The notes beneath the pieces are model-generated. The model was not told where the DNA came from and made no database searches. It saw only the letters and a list, made by a program, of their open reading frames with translations. A stretch of 64,000 bases of DNA from contig DATCKU010000025.1 in NCBI GenBank assembly GCA_036564245.1, positions 62,001 through 126,000 on the forward strand. Direction: 5' to 3'. This document shows, piece after piece, positions 50,608 to 59,500 of this stretch (position 1 is the stretch's first letter; the number at the start of each line of letters is the position of its first letter). This DNA is from Thermasporomyces sp036564245. GTDB lineage: Bacteria > Actinomycetota > Actinomycetes > Propionibacteriales > Actinopolymorphaceae. The position numbers and the translations under genes are program-made.

Positions 50608-52376
50608 GCCAGCACCTCCCCCAGCCCGGCTCGCAGCAGATGGGCGAAACGTGAGTGCAGATCGGCCGCCAGTTGCTCGCGATCACCCTGCTCCACCACC
50701 CGGCCACTCTCGAGCACGAGGATCTGGTCGACGCGCTGGACCGTGGCGAGTCGATGCGCGATCACGATTCCGGTGCGGTTCTCGAGCAGTCGGTCGATGG
50801 CGTGCTCGAGCAACTCCTCGGTGTGGGGATCGAGCCGAGACGACGCCTCGTCCAGCACGACGAGCCCTGGATCGGTGAGGAAGACTCGAGCAAGTGCGAC
50901 GAGCTGGGCCTCACCCGCCGACAGTCCACGACCGGTAGGGCCCAGCACGGTGTCGAGCCCGTCGGGTAGTTCCTCGAGCCAGCTCGCGAGGTTGAGGGAG
51001 GCGAACACCTCACGAAGCCGGTCGTCGTCGACCGTCGGATCGAACAGCGTGACGTTGTCCCGGAGCGTTCCGTCGAAGAGCTGGACGTCCTGGGTCACCA
51101 ACGCCACCCTCCGACGAACGTCGTCGAGCTTGGCGTCGCGCAGATCGACACCGCCGAGCCGGATCGCCCCGGCCGTGACGTCATGGAGTCGAAACAGCAG
51201 GCGCGAGATCGTCGTCTTGCCGGATCCGGTCCGGCCGAGCAGACCCAGCACCTGTCCCGGTTCGAGTCGCCAGGAGACCTCGTCCAGCACCGTGTCCCCG
51301 GTTGGCTCTTCCGTTCCGTCCTGGGAGCTCGTGGCGTCGTAGCGAAAGCTCACGCGATCGAACTCCACCGACAGCGGGCCGTTCGGTAGCCGGGTGCCGC
51401 GACCGTCGACGACTCGGGGCCGCCGCGCGAACAGCTCGGCGATCCGCACGAGGCCTCCTGTCGCTTGCTGAAAGCTGTTCATGTGTCGTGACAGCCGCTC
51501 GAGCGGCGTACGCAGCATCGTGGTGTAGCGGAACACCATCAAGACCGCGCCCACCGTCAGCGCACCCCTGTCGTGGAGCACGACACTCACCGCAATCGAG
51601 GCACCGGCTCCTGCGACGAACAACACATTCACCGTGTTGGAGAAGATCCCGGCGGCGAGCGCCGAGCGGCGCCCGTGACGGAACCGGGACCGGAGCCTCT
51701 CGTGCATGCCTCGCATGGTGTAGCTGTCGGCCCCGTTGGCCTTGATGTCGACAAGCCCTGCGAGGCGTTCCTCGACGAACGCGCTCAGCTCGGCGTCGGC
51801 TTGGCGGGCGTCGCGGGCTCGCCGTCCGACGAAGCCGCCACCACGCGTCATGAAGATCAAAACCGCTACCGCGAACAGCGTCAGCAGTGCTCCGACGTGC
51901 CAGTCGGCGATCCAGAGCAACGCAAGAACGCCGGCGAGAAACAGGCCACTGCCGATCACGTGGACGACGAACCGGGCGAAGAACTCCGCGATCGCGCCGA
52001 CGTCACCGTCGATGCGTTCGATGAGCTCTCCGGGGCCGTGTTCGGCATGGAACGAGTCGTCGAGGGTGAGGACGTGGTCGGTCAGGTCGACCCGTAACGC
52101 GTTGGTCGTGCGCCAGCCGACGTCTTCTGCCACGTACGTCTCGGCGATCGTCGACACCTGCGTGAGCATGGCGACGACGAGAAATGCAGCACCGATCGGA
52201 AGCAGGGTGTCGTACGACGCCCCGGCGAGCGCTTGGTCGACGAAGACCCGAATGAGTTGTGGGTTGGCAAGCTGCAGACCGATCCCCGCGAACAGCGTGG
52301 CCGCCAGCACGACGAGGCGTAGCAGCTGGGGTCGGAGGTAGGCAGCAACGAGATGACGGTCGACGTTCGGAAGCAA
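50604..52376 (-). CDS. ABC exporter half-transporter with canonical ATP site
   Basis: 590 residues from a TTG at 52376, preceded by AGGGGA. Six membrane helices to about 320 (VVLAATLFAGIGLQLANPQLI opens the domain). Walker A GRTGSGKTT, Walker B GLVVLDEASSRLD with the catalytic Glu, H-loop IVIAHRLATV. The signature is altered to LSAGEAQLVALARVF, matching its use at the partner's non-catalytic site. First gene of a two-gene operon, divergent from the rbs-type operon across 442 bases. Confidence 0.9.
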   Translation of the reverse strand: MLPNVDRHLVAAYLRPQLLRLVVLAATLFAGIGLQLANPQLIRVFVDQALAGASYDTLLPIGAAFLVVAMLTQVSTIAETYVAEDVGWRTTNALRVDLTDHVLTLDDSFHAEHGPGELIERIDGDVGAIAEFFARFVVHVIGSGLFLAGVLALLWIADWHVGALLTLFAVAVLIFMTRGGGFVGRRARDARQADAELSAFVEERLAGLVDIKANGADSYTMRGMHERLRSRFRHGRRSALAAGIFSNTVNVLFVAGAGASIAVSVVLHDRGALTVGAVLMVFRYTTMLRTPLERLSRHMNSFQQATGGLVRIAELFARRPRVVDGRGTRLPNGPLSVEFDRVSFRYDATSSQDGTEEPTGDTVLDEVSWRLEPGQVLGLLGRTGSGKTTISRLLFRLHDVTAGAIRLGGVDLRDAKLDDVRRRVALVTQDVQLFDGTLRDNVTLFDPTVDDDRLREVFASLNLASWLEELPDGLDTVLGPTGRGLSAGEAQLVALARVFLTDPGLVVLDEASSRLDPHTEELLEHAIDRLLENRTGIVIAHRLATVQRVDQILVLESGRVVEQGDREQLAADLHSRFAHLLRAGLGEVLA

Positions 52377-52713
52377 CGGGAGTCCCCTGAGGTCAGCACG
52401 AACGAGATACGGGCATAGTCAGGTGCTGCTCAGGTCACCCGCTTGGGGAATGCCAGTGCCGCCGGCGGGCCGCGAGACGCGCCCTCTGGCGTATGTCAGG
52501 TCACGAAAGCGATACCCCTAGGGAGACCTGAACCAAGCGCGTCGCTCGCATCGTCGGACCTCCTGTCTCCCTTGGTTGCGTCCGCACCATACAGCCGCCG
52601 CCGGGCAGGGCGCATCGGATTTTTCATCGGGGCTCAAGCCGCCCGAGTACGGGCGAGTAGGTACTCAGTTGCCTTCACTGCGACCAAGAACTCGTGGTGA
52701 TCGCATCGGTACA

Positions 52714-52734
52714 GTCCGCACCAATTCAGCGGAC
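52714..52734. promoter_or_regulatory. Inverted repeat GTCCGC-N9-GCGGAC upstream of the rbs-type promoter
   Basis: Perfect six-base arms at 52714-52719 and 52729-52734 end ten bases before the -35 element at 52745. The position suits an activator or repressor of the sugar transport operon. No regulator gene adjoins it. Confidence 0.42.
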
Positions 52735-52744
52735 AGTGACTGCG

Positions 52745-52773
52745 TTGACACCCCTTTGCGGGCGAAGTACATT
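52745..52773 (+). promoter_or_regulatory. Promoter of the rbs-type sugar ABC operon
   Basis: TTGACA (52745-52750), 17-base spacer, TACATT (52768-52773). The start site near 52780 gives a leader of about 40 bases before the GTG at 52819. The rest of the 442-base divergent gap shows no gene. Confidence 0.6.
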
Positions 52774-52818
52774 GATCCAGCTTCCCTGCTCGGCGCGGGT
52801 TCCACGATCTGGAGTGCC

Positions 52819-54339
52819 GTGAAACACCATCTGCTCAGGCTCGAAGGGATCAGCAAGAGCTTTCCAGGGGTGCAGGCCCTCGCAGACGTCCACTTGGAGC
52901 TCGAGGCAGGAGAGGTCCACGCACTTGTCGGTGAGAACGGCGCCGGAAAATCCACGTTGATGAAGGTGCTGGGTGGCATCTACAAGGCCGATTCCGGCAC
53001 CATCTACCTCGATGGGCAACCGGTTGTCATCGACAGCCCGACCGATGCGCAGCGGCTTGGCATCAGCCTGATCCATCAAGAGCTGTCGTTGATACCCGAC
53101 CTCACGGTCGCGCAGAACATCTTCATCGGCCGGGAAAAGCGCCGGATGCTTGGGCTTTTCGTCGATGACGACGACCTCAACCGCAGGACGACCGAGTTGT
53201 TCGACCGGCTCGGCATCCAGCTCGACCCGCAGACGAAGGTCGGCCAGTTACTGGTAGCGCAACAGCAGGTGGTCGAGATCGCCAAGGCGCTGTCGTTCGA
53301 CACGCGAATCCTCGTCATGGACGAGCCCACGGCAGCCCTCAGCGAACAGGAGACCGCGTCCCTTTTCGACCTGATCCGTGACCTCAAGCGAAGAGGCACC
53401 GGCATCATCTACATCTCCCACCGTCTGGAGGAGCTCAAGGCGATCGCCGACCGGATCACAGTCTTGCGCGATGGCTCCTACGTCGACACGCTCTCGGCCA
53501 AGGACGCCGACCTGCGCCACGTCATCTCTCTCATGGTCGGACGAGAGACCCGCGGATCCACCCGGCCGGCGCCGGCGAGCGCGAAGCGACCCACCGTGCT
53601 CGAGGTCGTGGGACTCAGCACCAAGCGCCTGCTCACCGATGTCAGCTTCGATCTGCGGCAGGGTGAGATCCTGGGCATCGCCGGTCTGATGGGAGCCGGT
53701 CGTACCGAGGTCGCACGGGCCATTTGCGGCATCGACAAGACGACCAGCGGAGAGATCTATCTGCGCGGTAAGAAGGTACGAATCACGAACCCAGCGACCG
53801 CAGCCCGCCTCGGCATCGGCTACCTGTCCGAAGACCGGAAACGATTCGGTCTGATGCTCGACCACGACGTGAGCTTCAACATCCTCATCTCCTCGCTTCG
53901 CGAGCACGCCGACCCGTTCGGGCTTATTCGCGACAAAGCTGCGCATCAAACCTCGCAGCGGTATGTCGAGTCACTGCGGATACGCACGCCGTCGATTCGC
54001 CAGCGTACGAAGGCCCTCTCCGGAGGCAACCAGCAGAAGGTCGTCATTGCGAGATGGCTCGCGAAGAACTGCGACATCCTCATCTTCGACGAGCCGACAC
54101 GTGGAATCGACGTCGGCGCCAAGGAAGAGATCTACGACGTCCTACGCTCGCTTGCCGACCAAGGCAAGTCGATCATCATGATCGACTCGGAGCTGCCCAC
54201 GATCCTGCGTCTCGCCGACCGCATCGTCGTGATGTGCGAAGGACGAGTCACCGGGATCCTCGACAACGCCGAGGCAGATCACGAGACCTTGATGGACTAC
54301 GCCACTCGTAGCCGGGCCCGTGGAGGCATCGTCGTATGA
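52819..54339 (+). CDS. Sugar ABC transporter ATP-binding protein, RbsA/MglA type
   Basis: 506 residues from the GTG at 52819 after GGAG. Two fused ATPase domains. The first has intact Walker A GENGAGKST, signature LLVAQQQVVEIAKAL and Walker B ILVMDEPTAALS; the second carries the degenerate GLMGAGRTE Walker A usual in this family, then LSGGNQQKVVIARWL and LIFDEPTRGID. Energises uptake of a pentose or hexose with the downstream permease and binding protein. Overlaps the permease gene by four bases. The sugar cannot be named. Confidence 0.93.
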   Translation: MKHHLLRLEGISKSFPGVQALADVHLELEAGEVHALVGENGAGKSTLMKVLGGIYKADSGTIYLDGQPVVIDSPTDAQRLGISLIHQELSLIPDLTVAQNIFIGREKRRMLGLFVDDDDLNRRTTELFDRLGIQLDPQTKVGQLLVAQQQVVEIAKALSFDTRILVMDEPTAALSEQETASLFDLIRDLKRRGTGIIYISHRLEELKAIADRITVLRDGSYVDTLSAKDADLRHVISLMVGRETRGSTRPAPASAKRPTVLEVVGLSTKRLLTDVSFDLRQGEILGIAGLMGAGRTEVARAICGIDKTTSGEIYLRGKKVRITNPATAARLGIGYLSEDRKRFGLMLDHDVSFNILISSLREHADPFGLIRDKAAHQTSQRYVESLRIRTPSIRQRTKALSGGNQQKVVIARWLAKNCDILIFDEPTRGIDVGAKEEIYDVLRSLADQGKSIIMIDSELPTILRLADRIVVMCEGRVTGILDNAEADHETLMDYATRSRARGGIVV

Positions 54340-55364
54340 GTCGAGTCGACCAAGTGGAGGACGTGTCGGGTCCGATAACCACGACCGAACCGCGTCGGCT
54401 CCAGGCACTACGCACCGTGTTACGTACGCAACTGCAGCAGGCCTTGGCGTTCGCCAGCCTCCTGGTGATCTTCGCGTTCTTCTCGGTGGCCAACGACAAC
54501 TTCCTCAGTTGGTCGAACGTCACGGGCATCCTGCTCTCGACGGCCGTGATCGGCATCCTCGCCCTCGGGACGACGTTCGTCATCATCACAGGCGGGATAG
54601 ACCTGTCGTTGGGTACGGGGATGACGCTCACGGCGGTCCTCACGGGAATCTTCCTCGTCAACTTCGGGCTGCCACTCGTCGTCGGAGTCGTCGGGGGAAT
54701 CCTCAGCGGGGCTCTCATGGGCCTCATCAACGGTCTCAACATCGCCCTGTTGCGGATACCACCGTTCATCGCGACCCTCGCCATGATGCTCATCGCCCAA
54801 GGGCTCGCTCTCGTCATCTCCGGAGCCACGCCGATCTACTTCACGAACGTCCAGGGTTTTCGCAGCATCTCCCAAGGTTTTCCGATCCCAGGCCTTGAGA
54901 TTCGGGCCGCCGTCCTGATCCTCTTCGCCCTCACCGCCGCGGCCACCATCATCTTGAACAAGACGCTCCTCGGCCGGTACGCGTTCGCCATCGGCAGCAA
55001 CGAGGAGGCGACCGCCGTCTCGGGGATCCCCGTCCGCAAGTGGAAGATCATCATCTACACACTGTCCGGCGTCTTCACCGGCATCGCTGGTGTGCTGATG
55101 GCCGCCCGTTTGAACTCGGCCCACCCTTCGCTCGGCGTGGGCTACGAGCTGCAGGCCATCGCCGCGGTCGTCATTGGTGGCACGTCCTTGCAGGGCGGAA
55201 AGGGCACGATGATCGGAACTCTCATCGGTGCCCTGATCGTGGGCACGGTGACGAACGGCCTGCGCATCATGTCGGTGTCCCAGGAATGGCAGAGCGTCAT
55301 CGTCGGGGTGGTCATCCTGGCCGCCGTCTACATCGACATGCTTCGCCGCGGCAAAGACGCATGA
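54336..55364 (+). CDS. Sugar ABC transporter permease, RbsC type
   Basis: 342 residues, about nine to ten membrane helices after a polar N-terminal tail of 30 residues. Family motifs TGGIDLSLGTGMTLTAV near residue 88, and late GRYAFAIGSNEEATAVSGI and AVVIGGTSLQGGKGTM. Overlaps the ATPase gene by four bases and precedes the binding protein by 13 bases. Confidence 0.93.
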   Translation: MSRVDQVEDVSGPITTTEPRRLQALRTVLRTQLQQALAFASLLVIFAFFSVANDNFLSWSNVTGILLSTAVIGILALGTTFVIITGGIDLSLGTGMTLTAVLTGIFLVNFGLPLVVGVVGGILSGALMGLINGLNIALLRIPPFIATLAMMLIAQGLALVISGATPIYFTNVQGFRSISQGFPIPGLEIRAAVLILFALTAAATIILNKTLLGRYAFAIGSNEEATAVSGIPVRKWKIIIYTLSGVFTGIAGVLMAARLNSAHPSLGVGYELQAIAAVVIGGTSLQGGKGTMIGTLIGALIVGTVTNGLRIMSVSQEWQSVIVGVVILAAVYIDMLRRGKDA

Positions 55365-55377
55365 CACGGAGGTCCAC

Positions 55378-56358
55378 ATGAGAAGACGTAAGGCGATCCT
55401 CACCGGACTGCTCGCGGCGGCCCTTGCGGTCTCCGCGTGCGGCGGCAATCAGGACGAGGGCGGCTCCGCCGGTTCCGACGACGGCGACAAGCCCTACATC
55501 GCCTTGGTGTCCAAAGGGTTCCAACACCAGTTCTGGCAGGCTGTCAAGCAGGGTGCCGAGCAGGCGGCCAAGGAGTACAACGTCCGGATCACGTTCGAAG
55601 GACCGGACAACGAAAGCCAAGTGGCGCAGCAGATCGACATGCTGCAGACAGCCATGGACCGGCAACCGGACGCGATCGGTTTCGCAGCGCTCGACAGCGA
55701 AGCCGCCGCCCCGCTCATGGACGAGGCGGCGAGTCGTGGCATCCCGGTCATCGCGTTCGACTCCGGTGTCGAAAGCGACGTGCCGCTCACCACTGCGGCC
55801 ACCGACAACAAGGCGGCGGCCGCCCTTGCCGCAGAGCACATGGTCGACCTCATCGGTGGCAAGGGCAAGGTGGCACTCGTGGTCCATGACCAGACCAGCC
55901 TGACGGGTGTCGATCGCCGCGACGGCTTCGTCGAGTACATCGAGAAGAACGCGCCGGACGTCGAGATCGTCTCCATCCAGTACGGTGGCGGCGACCATCT
56001 CGAGTCCACGAACATCGCCAAGTCCATCATCGAAGGCAACCCCGACATCGCAGGGATCTACGGCGCCAACGAGGGCTCGGCGATCGGCGTCATCAACGCC
56101 GTCAAGGAGCTGGGCAAGGCCGGTGAGATCGTGGTGATCGGCTTCGACTCCGGCAAGGCGCAGATCGACGCGATCCGCGACGGCACGATGGCCGGTGCCA
56201 TCACCCAGGATCCGATCCGGATCGGCTACGAGACCGTCAAGGCCGCCGTGCAGGCCCTGGAGGGCAAGAAGCTGCCCAAGAAGATCGACACCGGCTTCTA
56301 CTGGTACGACAAGTCCAACATCGACGACGAGAAGATCCAGGCGGTCCTCTACGAGTAG
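55378..56358 (+). CDS. Sugar-binding lipoprotein, RbsB/periplasmic-binding type
   Basis: 326 residues, ATG after CGGAGGTCCAC. Lipoprotein leader with AVSACGG cleavage box. Periplasmic binding fold typical of ribose/galactose-type binders: YIALVSKGFQHQFWQAVKQG opens the first lobe, then DAIGFAALDSEAAAPLMDEA and GIYGANEGSAIGVINAVKE. The Phe-Trp near the start of the ligand cleft is common to pentose and hexose binders. Third gene of the operon; no kinase or isomerase follows, unlike true rbs loci. Confidence 0.92.
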   Translation: MRRRKAILTGLLAAALAVSACGGNQDEGGSAGSDDGDKPYIALVSKGFQHQFWQAVKQGAEQAAKEYNVRITFEGPDNESQVAQQIDMLQTAMDRQPDAIGFAALDSEAAAPLMDEAASRGIPVIAFDSGVESDVPLTTAATDNKAAAALAAEHMVDLIGGKGKVALVVHDQTSLTGVDRRDGFVEYIEKNAPDVEIVSIQYGGGDHLESTNIAKSIIEGNPDIAGIYGANEGSAIGVINAVKELGKAGEIVVIGFDSGKAQIDAIRDGTMAGAITQDPIRIGYETVKAAVQALEGKKLPKKIDTGFYWYDKSNIDDEKIQAVLYE

Positions 56359-56544
56359 TCGCCGGCACGAGCCTTCCTCGGTTCCTGCCGAACGTGGCCA
56401 CTCCCGAACCTCGGGGTCGTGTCAACAGAGCGCGCCAGAGGGTAGTTGACTCGCCGGTAACACCTTGGGTTTGAAACCGTGTCCCTTGGTGGCGCCGGCG
56501 ACCCCGGCGCCGTGACGCGTAACAGAGCTCGGGAGGTCCGGTCG

Positions 56545-59500
56545 ATGTTCAAGCGGATCGCGATCGTGAACCGTGGCGAGGCCGCAATGCGACTGATCAA
56601 CGCCGTTCGCGAGATCAACGCGGAGGGCGGAGAACCGATCGAGACGGTGGCCCTCTACACCGAGATCGAGCGGATGGCGACGTTCGTACGCGAGGCTGAC
56701 CTCGCCTATCCGCTCGGACCGTCGGCAGCCCGGCCGTACGTCGATCTTGCAACGCTGGAACGTGCTCTCCGTGAGACGAAGGCGGACGCTGCCTGGGTCG
56801 GCTGGGGCTTCGTCGCCGAGGATCCGGCTTTCGCCGAGCTCTGTGCCCGGTTGGGAGTGACGTTCATCGGGCCACCGCCCGAGGCGATGCGACGGCTTGG
56901 CGACAAGATCGCCTCGAAGCTCCTGGCTGAGGAGGTCGGCGTCCCGGTCGCGCCGTGGAGCCGAGGTCCGGTCGAGTCGCTGGACGCGGCACTCGCGGCC
57001 GCAGAGGAGATCGGCTACCCGCTCATGCTCAAGGCGGCAGCCGGGGGTGGCGGCCGAGGCATCCGCATGATCATGTCCGCGGAGGACCTCAAGGAGACGT
57101 ACGACCGCGCCCGCGACGAGGCCGAGCGGGCGTTCGGAAGCGGCGTCGTGTACCTCGAGAAGCGTCTGACCAACGCCCGTCACGTCGAGGTCCAGGTGAT
57201 CGCCGACGGTCATGGCACCGCCTGGGCGCTCGGTGTACGTGACTGCTCGTTACAACGCAGGAACCAGAAGGTCATCGAGGAGTCCGCCTCTCCCCTGCTG
57301 TCGGCGGCGCAGGTCGAGAAGCTCAAGAGCGCAGCCGAGCGGCTGGCGCTTGCCGCCGGCTACCGCGGTGCCGGGACGGTCGAGTTCCTCTACCGCCCCG
57401 AGGACGGAGCCCTCGCGTTCCTCGAGGTCAACACCCGCCTGCAGGTGGAGCACCCGGTCACCGAGATGACCACGGACGTCGACCTGGTGAAGGCGCAGCT
57501 GCACATCGCCGCCGGAGGTCGGTTGGAGGGTGACCGTCCGACCGAGAGCGGTCACGCCATCGAGGCACGGCTCAACGCCGAGGATCCGGACCGCGACTTC
57601 GCCCCCGCACCCGGCCGGATCGCCCTGCTCGACCTCCCGGCGGGCCCCGGTATCCGGGTGGACACCGGGGTCAGCGAGGGCGACACCATCCCGGCCGAGT
57701 TCGACTCCATGATCGCCAAGATCATCGCGTACGGCCGGACTCGCGAGGAGGCCCTGGCCCGGCTGCGCCGAGCGGTCAGCGCGACCACGGTGATCATCGA
57801 GGGTGGGGTCACCAACAAGAGCTTCATCCTGGAGCTGCTCGACCAGCCCGAGGTGATCAACGGCGGCGGAACCGGCTGGGCCGACACGGGGTGGATCGAT
57901 CGGGTACGCAGCGAGGGCCGGCTGGTCACGCACCGTCACTCCGGCGTCGGCCTGGTCGCGGCTGCGATCGAGGGGTACGAGGAAGCCAAGGAGGTCGAGC
58001 GAGTCCGGCTGCTGGAGACCGCGCACGGCGGCCGACCACAGGTGCAGCACGAGGTGGGCCGCGCGATCGACCTCAAGCTGCGCGGCATCGCGTATCGCGT
58101 CACCGTGGCGCAGATCGGTCCCAACCGATACCGGGTTCGGGTCGCCAACGGCGGTGAGGTCCGGGTGGTGAACGGGGAGCTCGAGCGGTTGGGCGCGTAC
58201 TCCAGCCGCCTGGTCGTCGGCGGCCAGAGCTTCCGGTTGATCACCGCGACGCACGGCCCGTTCCATCTCGTCGAGGTGGACGGTGTCACCCACCGGATCA
58301 GCCGCGACGAGGGTGGGGTGCTGCGCTCACCGGCACCGGCCCTGGTCGTCGCGACGCCGGTGGCGCCGGGAACCGAGGTCGAGGCCGGAGCTCCGCTGCT
58401 CGTGCTGGAGAGCATGAAGATGGAGACGGTGGTGTACGCGCCCTTCAAGGGCCTCGTCCGCGAGCTCCTGGTCTCCACGGGAACCCAGGTGGAGACCAGC
58501 GAACCACTGATCCGACTGGAGCCGACCGCCAACGGCACCGTCGTGGCACAGGCCCCCGAGACTCGTGGTGTCGACCTGGACCTGCCGATCGAGAGCACGG
58601 AGAAGTCCGCCGACGAGCGCGCCGCACAGGGCCTCGCCGACCTGCGCAGCATGCTGCTCGGCTTCGACATCGACCCTCAGGACGAGGGCCAGATGCTGGC
58701 CGACTACCTGGCCGCCCGTGCCGAGCTGGCGGCCGAGGGCAAGGCGCCCGTCTCGGCGGAGATCGAGCTGCTGCGCGTCTTCGCCGACCTCGCCGAGCTG
58801 AGCCGCAACCGCCCGATGGGCGAGGAGATCAACACCGAGAATCGCGTGCACAGCCCGCGCGAGCACTTCCATACGTACCTGCAAAGCCTCGACCCCGACC
58901 GCAGCGGCCTGCCGGAGGAGTTCCGCGTACGCCTCGCCCGCGTCCTCGGCCACTACGGCGTGACCGACCTCGAGCGCAGCCCGGAGCTGGAGGACGCCGT
59001 CTTCAGAATCTTCCTCGCCCAGCAGCGATCCACACCGGACGTGCTCCTGGTCACCGCAGTGCTGCAGGCGTGGATCGAGGAGCCGCGACCCGCTCCCCCG
59101 CTCGACAGCCAGGTCCACGACGTGTTGGACCGGCTGGTGCTCGCCACCCAGCTCCGCTTCCCGGTCGTCGGTGACCTCGCGCGAAGCGTGCGTTTCCGCT
59201 GGTTCGACCAGCCCTTGGTGGACGAGGCGCGCGCCGAGGTGCTCGCGGGCGTCGGCAACGAGGTTGCGTGGCTCGCGGAGCACCCGGACGCGCCAGACCG
59301 CCAACAACGGATCGAGGCACTCGCGGCCATCCCGGAGCAGATCGTCCGGTTCCTGGCGGAGCGGCTGGAACGTTCGTGGAGCGAGCGGGAGCCGATGCTC
59401 GAGGTGCTCATCCGACGGCACTACCGCGAGTACGAGCTGCACGACCTGGGCGAGTCCACCGTCGACGGCCGACCGTTCGCGACGGCCGACTACTCACTGG

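Noticed and set aside
49168..51342. Plus-strand open frame of about 720 codons opposite the two ABC exporter genes
   Set aside because: It crosses the boundary of two well-supported overlapping genes and has low-complexity composition.
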